Of a stretch of DNA of 64,000 nucleotides, positions 35,905-45,600 are shown one piece after another. Under the pieces are notes generated by a model, which was not told the origin of the DNA, did no database searches, and saw only the letters and a program-made list of their open reading frames with translations. Origin of the DNA: Paraburkholderia nodosa (lineage in GTDB: Bacteria > Pseudomonadota > Gammaproteobacteria > Burkholderiales > Burkholderiaceae); the NCBI RefSeq assembly GCF_001718195.1, contig NZ_MCNV01000011.1, positions 1 through 64,000 of the forward strand, written 5' to 3'. Numbering within the stretch: position 1 is the stretch's first letter; every line of letters begins with the position of its first letter. The position numbers and the translations under genes are program-made.

Positions 35905-36033
35905 ATGAACGTGTTTCGACGGCCGGAAATCTATCTGGCAATAGATAGAATGCAGAAATTGACGACCGGAAATTCGCAAGCGCCGCTCTTCTGCTGGACC
36001 CTGGTGCACATGGCTGTCGCCTTGCATCAGTAA
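35905..36033 (+). CDS. Possible 42-aa small protein or leader peptide
   Basis: An ATG at 35905 preceded by AGAGGAGCATC, an excellent ribosome-binding site, opens a 42-codon frame beginning MNVFRRPEIYLAIDRMQ and ending VALHQ. No family is recognised and the composition is mixed, with no membrane helix or signal. The third operator copy lies inside codons 10-15. It could be a small protein, a translated leader, or the truncated start of a lost gene. The ohr start is 60 bases after its stop. Confidence 0.4.
   Translation: MNVFRRPEIYLAIDRMQKLTTGNSQAPLFCWTLVHMAVALHQ
35932..35947 (+). promoter_or_regulatory. TetR operator copy 3 (TATCT-N6-AGATA)
   Basis: TATCT-ggcaat-AGATA has identical arms and spacing to copies 1 and 2. 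Its centre is 61 bp from the centre of copy 2, close to six helical turns, which would suit two dimers on one face of the DNA or a short loop. Confidence 0.65.
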
Positions 36034-36092
36034 ATTGAATGCCGTACTCCGCCGTACCTTCAACGAACCGTCTTTGCTCAAAGGAGCCTGTC

Positions 36093-36518
36093 ATGTCGAT
36101 CGAAAAAGTCCTCTACCGCGCCGAAGCCAACGTCACCGGCGGCCGCGACGGCCGTGCCGTCATTCCCGCCAGCAACCTGGACCTCAAGCTCACCACGCCG
36201 CGCGAACTCGGCGGCGCGGGCGGCGACGGCACGAACCCCGAGCAGCTGTTCGCCGCGGGCTACAGCGCATGCTTCATCGGCGCAATGAAGTTCGTCTCGG
36301 CGCGCGACAAGATTGCCCTGCCCGCCGATGTCTCGATCACCGGCAATGTCGGCATCGGCCAGATTCCGAATGGCTTCGGCATCGAAGTCGAACTGAAGAT
36401 TTCGCTGCCCGGCATGGATCGCGCAGCCGCCCAGGCGCTCGTCGACAAGGCCCATATCGTGTGCCCGTACTCGAACGCCACGCGCGGCAACATCGACGTG
36501 ACGCTCACGATCGTCTAA
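36093..36518 (+). CDS. ohr: Organic hydroperoxide resistance protein Ohr
   Basis: A 141-residue Ohr/OsmC-fold thiol peroxidase that reduces organic and fatty-acid hydroperoxides in the cytoplasm, normally recycled by lipoylated proteins. The two catalytic cysteines are Cys60 in GYSACFIGAMK and Cys124 in HIVCPYSNATRGN. The catalytic Arg is expected in the N-terminal region (TPRELGG). AAAGGAGCCTGTC precedes the ATG at 36093. No MarR-type OhrR gene is adjacent; instead a TetR gene with matching operators lies upstream. Confidence 0.93.
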   Translation: MSIEKVLYRAEANVTGGRDGRAVIPASNLDLKLTTPRELGGAGGDGTNPEQLFAAGYSACFIGAMKFVSARDKIALPADVSITGNVGIGQIPNGFGIEVELKISLPGMDRAAAQALVDKAHIVCPYSNATRGNIDVTLTIV

Positions 36519-36541
36519 GCCGCGAGCCGCATGCAGCACGC

Positions 36542-36570
36542 GCCGAGGGCCGCCCAAAGCGGCCCTCGGC
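36542..36570. terminator. Strong hairpin between ohr and recD
   Basis: A perfect 12-bp stem, GCCGAGGGCCGC with GCGGCCCTCGGC, around a CCAAA loop, lies midway between the convergent ohr and recD stops. It has no T tract but is very stable and could end both transcripts. Confidence 0.65.
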
Positions 36571-36595
36571 CTATGTGCCGGCCGCTCACGCAGGT

Positions 36596-38818
36596 TCACG
36601 CAGCCTGAGCGTCGCGCGCGAGTCCCGCCATGAGGCCGCTGGCGCGCTGCACTTTGGCGAGCACGGCGCGATCGAGCACGGAGCGCCCCTCGGGCACCGC
36701 GAGCGTGAGAAACGAGCGCGCACGCGTAATGCCGGTGTAGACGAGTTCGCGCGTGAGAATGGGGCTGTATGTGTCGGGCAGCACGAGCGCGGCGTGGGTA
36801 AACTCCGAGCCCTGCGATTTGTGGACGGTGAGCGCGAACACCGTCTCCACGCCCTGCAACCGGCTCGGCGAGACCCACTTCACGCCGCCCGAGCCGTCGC
36901 CGGCCGGGAAGGCCACGCGCAACACGGGCGGCTCCCCCGCCACAACGGGCAGCTCCAGCGCGATGCCGATATCGCCGTTCATGAGCCCAAGCTCGTAGTC
37001 GTTGTGCATGACGAGCACGGGCCGGCCCGCATACCAGTCGCCGTGCGGATCGATGAGCCCTTCTTCGTGCAGCAGACGCGCGACGCGCCGGTTCAGGCCT
37101 TCGACGCCCCACGGACCGCGCCGCAGCGCGCACAGCAGCTGAAACGCGCCGTGCGCCTTCAGCACGCCAGCGGCCCAGCCGGCAAGCGCCTCGGGCGTCG
37201 CGCCGGGCTCGGGCCGGGTCGTGCGCATCGTTTCGAGGTAGTGGCGGTAGCCCTGGCGCTGCGTGTGGGCGGCGCTGTGTTTGCCCACGCGGCCATCGAC
37301 GATCAGCGAGCGCAACGGGCCATCATCGTCTGCGGGACACACGAGGCGTGCCAGATCCTCGTAACCGCGCGACCAGATCTTCGCGACTCCCACTGCATCG
37401 CCCAGATTGACGAGTTCGGCCAGCGCGCCGATGCCGCTCTCCGATGCGAAACGATGGCTCTCGCGCAGCATCGCGATGGCCTGGTCGAGCGGCAGGCCGT
37501 GCGCGTCGAGCATGGCCGCGTCGATGCGCTCGCCCGTGGCCGCTTCGAGCCACGCCCGCGACGCCTGCGTGTAGTGCCCTTCGCGCGCGCGGTCGCACAA
37601 CTCGCCCAGCACCGCCCCGGCCTCGACCGAAGCGAGCTGGTCCTTGTCGCCAAGCAGGATGAGCCGCGCGGAGGGCGGCAGCGCGTCGAGCACGGCGGCC
37701 ATCATTTCGAGGTCGACCATCGAGGCCTCGTCGATCACGAGCACGTCCACGGGCAGCGGATTCGCGGCGTCGTGCCTGAAGCGCCGGCTGCCGGGCCGCG
37801 TGCCGAGCACGCGATGCAGCGTCGTCACGACGGTTGGAATCGCGTTGCGCAGCGCCACGGCGTCGACATGCGCCTGCAGCGCATCGAACGGCAGCCGCTC
37901 GACCGCGCCTGCAATCGATTCGTTCAAACGCGCCGCGGCCTTGCCGGTGGGCGCGGCAAGCCGAATGCGCAAGGGCCGCGCGGCATGCGCTCCCTGCCCT
38001 GCACGGCCGAGCGCGAGTGTCTGCAGGAGTGCCAACAATCTCACCACCGTCGTCGTCTTGCCCGTGCCCGGCCCGCCCGTGACGATGCTGAACGCGCTGC
38101 GCGCGGCGAGCGCGCAGGCGAGCTTCTGCCAGTCGGCGCGCGCGGCCTGGCTGGCGCGTGCCTCGCCGTTACGCGGTGCGAACAGCGCATCGAGCGCCGC
38201 GCGTGCGATGTCGAGCGGCAACGCGGCTTCGAGCTGTGCCGCGCGTGTGAGCCGGCGCTCGATGCCCTCGCGCACGTCCTGCTCGTATTGCCAGTAGCGC
38301 CGCAAATAAAGCCGTGTGCCCGCCAGCACGAGCGGCGCATTGCCTTGTGCCACGTCGGCAATCGGTGTCTCCTCGCTCACGAGATCGGGCACCGCGAGCG
38401 CCGCGCGCCATTGCGCGAGTGTCACGCCGGCGAGCACTTCGGCAGGCGGCTGCGCCGGCACCGCAGCCAGCATTTGCGGCCCATCTGGAGGAAGGGACAA
38501 CGCGAACGCCGGATCTTCCAGCGTGGCCTTCAGGTCGAGACACACATGACCACGCCCAAGCTGATGGCTCGCAAGCGCGGCCGCCAGCAGCAGCAACGGC
38601 GGACTGTGCGGCGCTTCTGTCCACAAAAAGCGTGCGAAGGCGGCATCGAGCGTGCGGAGCCAGCCGCGCTCGACCCAATTGTCGAGCACGCCGAGCATTT
38701 GCCCGGCCGTTTCGCGCGCGGCGCCGGGCCTCGGTTCCGGCGCGGCGTCCGGCATCTCCAGATGCTCGAACAGATCGCCGGTGAGGCCGTCCTGCCCTTT
38801 CGTGCGGCGCCTCGTCAT
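36596..38818 (-). CDS. recD: Exodeoxyribonuclease V alpha subunit RecD
   Basis: A 740-residue SF1B 5'-3' helicase subunit of RecBCD, which unwinds and degrades double-strand DNA ends and prepares them for RecA. An N-terminal RecC-contact domain (about 1-190) precedes Walker A GGPGTGKTTTVVRLLALLQ near residue 247. Walker B DVLVIDEASMVDLEMM and ILLGDKDQLASVEAGAVLGE follow, and VHKSQGSEFTHAAL with TRELVYTGITRAR closes the C-terminal helicase half. The ATG at 38818 overlaps the recB stop by ATGA. It is the last gene of the recC-recB-recD operon. Confidence 0.93.
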   Translation of the reverse strand: MTRRRTKGQDGLTGDLFEHLEMPDAAPEPRPGAARETAGQMLGVLDNWVERGWLRTLDAAFARFLWTEAPHSPPLLLLAAALASHQLGRGHVCLDLKATLEDPAFALSLPPDGPQMLAAVPAQPPAEVLAGVTLAQWRAALAVPDLVSEETPIADVAQGNAPLVLAGTRLYLRRYWQYEQDVREGIERRLTRAAQLEAALPLDIARAALDALFAPRNGEARASQAARADWQKLACALAARSAFSIVTGGPGTGKTTTVVRLLALLQTLALGRAGQGAHAARPLRIRLAAPTGKAAARLNESIAGAVERLPFDALQAHVDAVALRNAIPTVVTTLHRVLGTRPGSRRFRHDAANPLPVDVLVIDEASMVDLEMMAAVLDALPPSARLILLGDKDQLASVEAGAVLGELCDRAREGHYTQASRAWLEAATGERIDAAMLDAHGLPLDQAIAMLRESHRFASESGIGALAELVNLGDAVGVAKIWSRGYEDLARLVCPADDDGPLRSLIVDGRVGKHSAAHTQRQGYRHYLETMRTTRPEPGATPEALAGWAAGVLKAHGAFQLLCALRRGPWGVEGLNRRVARLLHEEGLIDPHGDWYAGRPVLVMHNDYELGLMNGDIGIALELPVVAGEPPVLRVAFPAGDGSGGVKWVSPSRLQGVETVFALTVHKSQGSEFTHAALVLPDTYSPILTRELVYTGITRARSFLTLAVPEGRSVLDRAVLAKVQRASGLMAGLARDAQAA

Positions 38819-41800
38819 GCCACATCCTCCAGCGTGTTGCGACGCGCGAAGAGCGCGTCGAGTCGTTCGATCAGCTCGCGCGGCGGCCGTTCGCAATGCA
38901 GCCCCTGCCCCGGCGCGCGGCCGCCGCGCAGGAACAGATACACGGCGCCGCCCACGTGGCGGTCGTAGTCGTAATCGGGCAGGCGCGACTTGAGCAGCCT
39001 GTGCAGCGCGAACAGATAGAGCACGTATTGCAGTTCGTATCGCGAATGCAGGATCTGCGCGCGCATTTTCGCGGGCGTGTAGGACGCATCGTCGGGGCCG
39101 AGCCAGTTAGACTTGTAGTCGGCCACGTAATAGCGGCCTTCGTGTTCGAACACGAGATCCATGAAGCCCTTGAGCATGCCGTTGAGCGTCGCGGCGTCGA
39201 GCGCGGGGCGCGCTTCGCCGTCCAGCGTGAATTCGGTCACAAGCGCGTCGATTGCGAGCGTATCGACGGCATGCGCCGTGACCCAGAACTCCAGTTCGGC
39301 CATATACGCGCCGGGTTCGAACGCCGCGAGCGCCACGGGCGCCACGCTCTCGCCGTCGATGTCGGGCAGACGCAGCGGCGTGCGCACAAGTTCGAGCATC
39401 CACGCCGTGAGCGTCTCGATCCACTGCGACCAGCCGCGCACGCTGCAGCGCCGCGCGACCATGTCGCGCACGCGCGCTTCGTCCTGCGCGATTTCGGCGA
39501 AGCCTTCGTTGGCGGCCCATTCCATCAGTTCGTGCAGAAACGTGCCCGCGTCCGCGCCGCGTTCGAACCCGTGCATCGGCGCAAGCGCGGGTGCGACGAG
39601 CGTCTGGCCGGCGTTTGCGAATGCATCGTCGTCTTCAGGCGGCACGCTCGCGTCGAGCAGTTCGAGGAACACATCCTCGCTGCGCGTGTCGGGCGCGCCG
39701 CGCGCATCGTCCGCTTCGACGGGCACGCCCGAACCGATCGACGTTTCGAGCGTCTTCAGGCTCGAATAGCTCGCGATCCACCAGCGTTCGCGCTCGCGAT
39801 GCGCGAGCGTGCGCGCCTTACCGCGCACGGCGCCGGTGTCGCGCAGCGCGAGCAGATCGCGGCGCGCTACCGGAGCGGGCGCGACTGCAATGTCCGTGCA
39901 CTGGCCGCGCAACATGTCGAGCCATGCTTCGGTTTCCTGAGCAGGAATGGCCGCGCCGCCGCCGAGCAGATACCCGAACGCGCTCGCCTCGACGCCCTGC
40001 ACCGGCCCATAGCCGACCCACGTGGCGTAACGCGCGCGCGTCAGCGCGACGTAGAGCTTGCGCAGGTCCTCGCCGAGGCGCTCGCGATCGGCCTGACGCA
40101 GCACGCGCGCGTCAGCCTCGAGCGTGACGCGCAATTCGCCTTCGTCGTCGTGCCACTTGAACGGCACGTCGTCGGGTTTGACGGCGCGGTGCGCGCACGC
40201 GAACGGCAAAAACACGAGCGGATATTCCAGGCCCTTCGACTTGTGGATCGTGACCACCTGCACGAGTCCCGCATCGCTTTCCAGACGCAACTGCCGCGCG
40301 TCGCCTCCGCCGCCCGCGCTTTCGTCTTCGCGCTGCTCGTCGAGATAGCGGATCAGCGCGTGCTCGCCATCGAGCTGCGTGCTCGCCTGTTGCAGCAGTT
40401 CGGCGAGATGCAGCAGGTTCGTGAGCGCGCGCTCGCCATTGAGCCCGGCACCAGCGGTTTCGCCAAGCAGGCGCTGCGGCACGTGAAAGTCGTTGAACAA
40501 GCGGCGCAACATCGGCAGCACGCCCTTCCTGCGCCAGCATTCGCGGTACTCGCGGAACTGCAGCACGCGCGACTCCCACGCGATCTCGTCGTGCCCGAGC
40601 CGGTCGAGTTCTGCCCACGCGAGCCCGAGGGTGGGGGTGGCGAGCGCCGTGCGCACGAGGCGGCCGTCGTCGGGCTCGGCACAGGCCGCGAGCCAGAAGC
40701 GCAGTTCTTCGGCCTGCGGCGTCTGGTACACCGAGTCGCGATCCGACAGATAGACGCTGCGCACGCCACGCGCGGCCAGCGCTTCGCGTATCGCCTGCGC
40801 CTCGCTGCGGTTGTTGACGAGCACCGCCATGTCCGCGGGCTGCAACGGCCGCATGCCGCGCTCGCCCGAGAAACCCGCTGCCTGCTCCTGGCCGAGATTG
40901 AGCAGGCGCACCATCTCGGTCGCGCAGCTGCCGGCCATGCCCGCGAGATACGCGCCCTTGCTGAGCGGCTTGCCATCTGCGGCAGGCGGCATCCACCAGA
41001 CGTTGAGCGCGGGCAGCGCCGCGCCGGCGGCAACCAGCTTCTCGGGGCGTCCATGCGCATCGGCAGCCACGAACGGCAGTGCGTTTTCGCGTCCATCAGG
41101 GCTGCGAAACAAAAACGCGCCGCTACCCTCTGGCCGCGATTCCGCCGCCTCGAAGCAACGATTCACCGCCTCGACCATCGCGCGCGTCGAGCGGAAATTC
41201 TTCTTGAGCGTGTAGAGCCGCCCCTCGCAGGCACGACGCGCACGCAGGTAGGTGTAGATGTCCGCGCCGCGAAACGCGTAGATCGCCTGCTTCGGGTCGC
41301 CGATCAAGACGATGGCCGTTTCGGCGTCGTGTTCGGCGATGCGATAGACCGCATCGAAGATCTGGTACTGAACCGGGTCGGTGTCCTGAAACTCGTCGAT
41401 CAGCGCGACCGGATACTGCTTGCGGATGATTTCCGCGAGACGTGGGCCGTTCTCGCGCTGCAGCGCCGCGCGCAGCCGCGTGAGCAGATCGTCGAAGCCC
41501 ATTTGCGAGCGGCGCGCCTCTTCTTCCTCGAAGCGCTTCGCCACCCAGCGTGCCGCGTGGCACAGCAGGTCTTGCTTCGCCGCGGGCGGCGCAGCCAGCG
41601 ACTCGCGCAAGCTTTCCATCGCCACGAAGGCCGCATGCCCGGGCGGCTCGCCCTTCACCCAGATCTCGGCGAGGCCCGCGGGCGTGAGGCGCGTCCACAC
41701 GGCCGCCTTGTCGTCGAAACCGGGATGCGCGGATGCGGGATCGTTGGCCCAGTCGCGCAGCTTGCCGATCCATGTTTCGCTGTGCTTCGAATTGAGCTTT

Positions 41801-42651
41801 CTGGCGTCGAACTGTTTCGCGGCGCGCGCCGCGTTGAGCAACGCCTCGACCTCGTCGATCCAGATGCGCCACGGCGCCTTCAGCGTTTCGAGTTCGTCGC
41901 GTGCGCGCCGGCGGGCGTCTGCCAGTGCTGCGCCAGGGTCGCATGCGTCGGGCAAAAGATCGGCGTGCGCGAGCAGCCCGCGTATCGCGTCGTGCAATTC
42001 GTCGGGACTCGCGAACCATGCCCTCACTTCGGCGGCGCTCGCCGCGTCGAGGGGCGCCATGAAGGTGCGCCAGTAGTCGCGCACGACTTCGGCGCGCAAT
42101 TCCGTCTGGTCGGTTTCGAGCGTCTGCGAAAAGAGGCTGTCGCTGTCGAACGCGTGCTCGCTCAGCATGCGATTGCACCAGCCGTGAATCGTCGAGACCG
42201 CGGCTTCGTCCATCCATTCGGCCGCCAGTTGCAGGCGGCGCGCGCACGCGGGCCACTGCTCCGGCGCGTAGTCCTCGCGCAGATCGTGCAACAGGTCTTC
42301 TCCCGGCTCACGCTCGGGCACGTCTTCAGGCTCGACGCGGAAGCATTCGGCGGCTTCGATGAGGCGCGCGCGAATGCGCTCGCGCAACTCCTTCGTGGCC
42401 GCGTCGGTGAAGGTCACGACGAGAATTTCGGGCGGCGTGAGCGCGCGGCCTGACGTGCGCGCCTCGTCATCGAAATCCGCTTCGGCGCTTGCTGCGTTGA
42501 GCGCGCCGTGCCCCAGCACGAGGCGCACGTACAGCATGGCGATCGTGAAGGTCTTGCCCGTGCCTGCGCTCGCTTCGATCAGGCGGCTGCCGTAAAGCGG
42601 GAAGCGCAGTGGCTCCAGGACTTGGACGTCCATGTTCCCGAGCGGATTCAT
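38815..42651 (-). CDS. recB: Exodeoxyribonuclease V beta subunit RecB
   Basis: A 1278-residue SF1A 3'-5' helicase/nuclease. Walker A is ASAGTGKT at residues 27-34. VALIDEFQDTDPVQYQIFD is the Walker B region, followed by VLIGDPKQAIYAFRGADIYTY. LVQVVTIHKSKGLEYPLVFLP is helicase motif V. The C-terminal nuclease domain has GTFLHELMEWAA and the motif YYVADYKSNWLG with the catalytic Asp and Lys. The start at 42651 overlaps the recC stop. The length is slightly above that of E. coli RecB (1180). With recC and recD it forms the complete exonuclease V. Confidence 0.94.
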   Translation of the reverse strand: MNPLGNMDVQVLEPLRFPLYGSRLIEASAGTGKTFTIAMLYVRLVLGHGALNAASAEADFDDEARTSGRALTPPEILVVTFTDAATKELRERIRARLIEAAECFRVEPEDVPEREPGEDLLHDLREDYAPEQWPACARRLQLAAEWMDEAAVSTIHGWCNRMLSEHAFDSDSLFSQTLETDQTELRAEVVRDYWRTFMAPLDAASAAEVRAWFASPDELHDAIRGLLAHADLLPDACDPGAALADARRRARDELETLKAPWRIWIDEVEALLNAARAAKQFDARKLNSKHSETWIGKLRDWANDPASAHPGFDDKAAVWTRLTPAGLAEIWVKGEPPGHAAFVAMESLRESLAAPPAAKQDLLCHAARWVAKRFEEEEARRSQMGFDDLLTRLRAALQRENGPRLAEIIRKQYPVALIDEFQDTDPVQYQIFDAVYRIAEHDAETAIVLIGDPKQAIYAFRGADIYTYLRARRACEGRLYTLKKNFRSTRAMVEAVNRCFEAAESRPEGSGAFLFRSPDGRENALPFVAADAHGRPEKLVAAGAALPALNVWWMPPAADGKPLSKGAYLAGMAGSCATEMVRLLNLGQEQAAGFSGERGMRPLQPADMAVLVNNRSEAQAIREALAARGVRSVYLSDRDSVYQTPQAEELRFWLAACAEPDDGRLVRTALATPTLGLAWAELDRLGHDEIAWESRVLQFREYRECWRRKGVLPMLRRLFNDFHVPQRLLGETAGAGLNGERALTNLLHLAELLQQASTQLDGEHALIRYLDEQREDESAGGGGDARQLRLESDAGLVQVVTIHKSKGLEYPLVFLPFACAHRAVKPDDVPFKWHDDEGELRVTLEADARVLRQADRERLGEDLRKLYVALTRARYATWVGYGPVQGVEASAFGYLLGGGAAIPAQETEAWLDMLRGQCTDIAVAPAPVARRDLLALRDTGAVRGKARTLAHRERERWWIASYSSLKTLETSIGSGVPVEADDARGAPDTRSEDVFLELLDASVPPEDDDAFANAGQTLVAPALAPMHGFERGADAGTFLHELMEWAANEGFAEIAQDEARVRDMVARRCSVRGWSQWIETLTAWMLELVRTPLRLPDIDGESVAPVALAAFEPGAYMAELEFWVTAHAVDTLAIDALVTEFTLDGEARPALDAATLNGMLKGFMDLVFEHEGRYYVADYKSNWLGPDDASYTPAKMRAQILHSRYELQYVLYLFALHRLLKSRLPDYDYDRHVGGAVYLFLRGGRAPGQGLHCERPPRELIERLDALFARRNTLEDVA

Positions 42652-45600
42652 GCCGCCCCTCCTGCCTCGCTCGAGGCCCGCTTCGCACGCGACGACGCGA
42701 GCGGCGCGCGGCTCACCGGCAGCAGCAGCGTCGTGGCGAGCGTAATGAACTCGTCGTGGGCAACGAGCGCGTCGAAATCGGGGAAAGCGCGGCGCAAATA
42801 CGCGTTCGTCTCGCGCTCGCCCGGCGTGCGGCCATTGCCCTCGTAGGCCGCGCGTGCGGCTTCCCACGCTTCGGCAGGCACCATCGCGCGCGTGCCGTCG
42901 AATGGATCAGGCAGCTTGCGCAGCCATGCGAACGCGGTCTTCACCGCGAGCGGCAAGGGCCGGCGCGCACCGTCGTCCCACGCGGCCAGCAGCGCCACCA
43001 GATAGTCGCGCGCAACCTGCGCGGCGAGCGGTGCGAACTCCACCACGCCCACCTTGCTGACGATCACCGTGGTCACCGGCCCGGCCGCGATCTGCGCGGC
43101 CACATGCGCGACCCAATAAGGTACGAGACGGTCGCTGCGATAGCGGTGGTCCTTCACGAGCGTGCCCGGCTCCAGAATCACGCGGCCGAGCGCGCCGTCC
43201 GGGCCCGCGCGCAAATCGTCGAGCCAGTCGTCGAGCGAGACGATGCGGCCTTCCCGCGTCGCATCGAGACGGATTTCGTATTGATGCTCGAGCGGCTCGG
43301 GCCAGCGCGCGAGCGCCTTGCGATATTCGGCGAACAGCTCGGGCATGGGCGCGAGCAGTTCTTCGCCGATCACCTCGCCAAAGCCGCCGGTCGCGAGGTC
43401 GCCGCTGCGATGCATGCGCTCGAGGCGCGCAAGCGCGGCCGGTTCGAGATCGTCTTCGCCGCGTTCCATTGCCAGAACCTGCGCGCGGATCAACTCGCCC
43501 TGGAGCTGCCACGCCTGCAACGCGTCCACCTCGAAGGGCTCGTGATTTTCGCTCGCCGCGTCCACGCTTCCGAAGGCCACGCGCAGACGCTGCCGGAAGA
43601 AGCTGCGAACCGGCTCGCGCAGGAATTCGCCGAGCTCGCGAATCGACAGCGGCTCGTCGCGTTCAGTCGGCGCGAGGACGTCGGCGTTCGCTTCAGCCGC
43701 GGGCCGCACCTGGGCGGGCTTGCCCCACTCGTGCGCATACGTATACAGCGTCGCCTCATCCGGCCGCGGCGGAAAATAGTCCGGGCTGAACGGCTGCAGG
43801 CGATGCTCGATGGTCAACGCGTCGAGCAGCGCTTCGCCGTTGTCGTTTTCGTCGCCTTCGAGCCGCCAGCCGGCCTTGAGATGATCGCGCAACTGTCCGA
43901 CCAGCACCGAAGGCGGACGCGGCGTGTTGTCGGTCACGCTGCGCCCGATCCACGAAACATGCAGATGGTCGCGCGCCGAAAGCAGCGCTTCGAGGAACAG
44001 ATAGCGGTCGTCTTCGCGGCGCGAGCGGTCGCCGGGGCGATAGTCGCGGCGCATGAGGTCGAAGTCGAGCGGCGTGCGGCTGCGCGGATAGTCGCCGTCG
44101 TTCATGCCGAGCAGGCACACGCGCCGGAACGGAATCGCCCGCATCGGCATGAGCGTGGCGAAGGTCACCGCGCCCGCGAAGAAGCGCTGCGAGAGGCCGC
44201 CGCCTTCGAGCGCCGCGAGCCAGTTCTCCGCGACGATGGCGAGCGGCAAGCTCTGCGTGAGCGCGGCTTCATCACAGGCCTCGCGCCACGTTTCGAGCGC
44301 GCCGTCGAGGCGGTCGAGCGTGTAGGCGTCTTCGTCCTGCGCCGCGAAAAACGCCGCCTTCAACGCACGCAGACGCTCGCACCACACTTCCACCGTAGCC
44401 GGTTCGCGCAGCGTGCGCCACGCGTGATCGAGCGCATCCACGAGGCGCGTGAGCGGGCCCAGCAACGCGGCGTCGAGCCCACCGATTTCGCTGTACGGTT
44501 CGATGCCGCGCCAGGCGCCCGCACGCTCGCCCGCGGCGTAGCCCAGCAGCATGCGCCGCAGACCGAACGCCCAGCTATTGGGTGCGCTGAGTTCGTCGGC
44601 CTGGGGGAGCCCGAGGCTCGCACGCTGGCCCGCATGCAGGCCCCAGCGGATATTCGCGCCGTCGATCCAGTTGCGCAGCGTGGGCACGTCTTCGGCGTCG
44701 ATGCCAAAGCGCGCGCGCACGGCCGGCACTTCGAGCAGGTCGAGCACGTCGCTCACCGTCACGCGCGAGTACGGCAGCGAAAGCAGCATTTCCAGCGCGC
44801 CGATGAGCGGGTCGAACGTGCGCTGTGCGCGGTCGGCCACGCTGAACGGAATGCTGCGCGGGTCGCTGCCGTCGAGCAGGCCGAACACCGCCTGGATATG
44901 CGGCGCATAGACTTCGATGTCGGGCACCATCACGATTACGTCGCGCGGACGCAGCGTGGGGTCTGCCGTAAATGCGGCGAGCAGGCGGTCGTGCAGGATC
45001 TCCACTTCGCGCTGCGCGCTGTGCGCAACGTGAAAGCGAATGGATTCGTCCGCCTGCACATCGACAGGCTCCCAGTGCTCGCGCGTCTCGCCAAGCGGAC
45101 GCAGATCGCGAATGTCGTCCTGCAACTGCGAGAGCAGTGTGAGCGCGTCTTCGCCGTCGAACAGATCGATACGCTGACCAATGCGCGTGAAATGCGGCGC
45201 GTAAGTCTCGCGCGCTTCGTCGCTGTCGTATTCGTCGAGCAGGCCGATGAAGTCGCGTCCCTGCTTGCCCCAGGCCGCGAGCAACGGCTGCGAATGCAGA
45301 TGCAACTGCGCCTCATCGATCCGGTCGGGCGCACCCGCGCGGCGGCGCTGACGCGCGTGGCGCGCGCGCAGCAGATCCTGATCGGCGACGATGTCGGCCC
45401 AGTAGTGCATGCAGGGGTTATGCACGCACATCAGCACCTGGCTCCAGCGCGCGAGCGCCGCGAGCACTTCCACCGACTGGCGTGCGAGGCTCGAAATGCC
45501 GAACACCACCAGCCGGCGCGGCAGGCCTTTCGGCCGGGCGTCGCCCGCCTGCCACGACTGCGCGCGCGCCATGAACGCTTCGTGCACGGCGGCACGCCCC

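Noticed and set aside
36035..38968. A 977-codon plus-strand frame that starts near ohr and runs antisense through recD
   Set aside because: Overlaps ohr and recD, both recognisable; no domain seen in this frame.
38896..42453. An 1185-codon open frame on the plus strand, antisense to recB
   Set aside because: Same composition artefact; RecB motifs are unambiguous on the minus strand.
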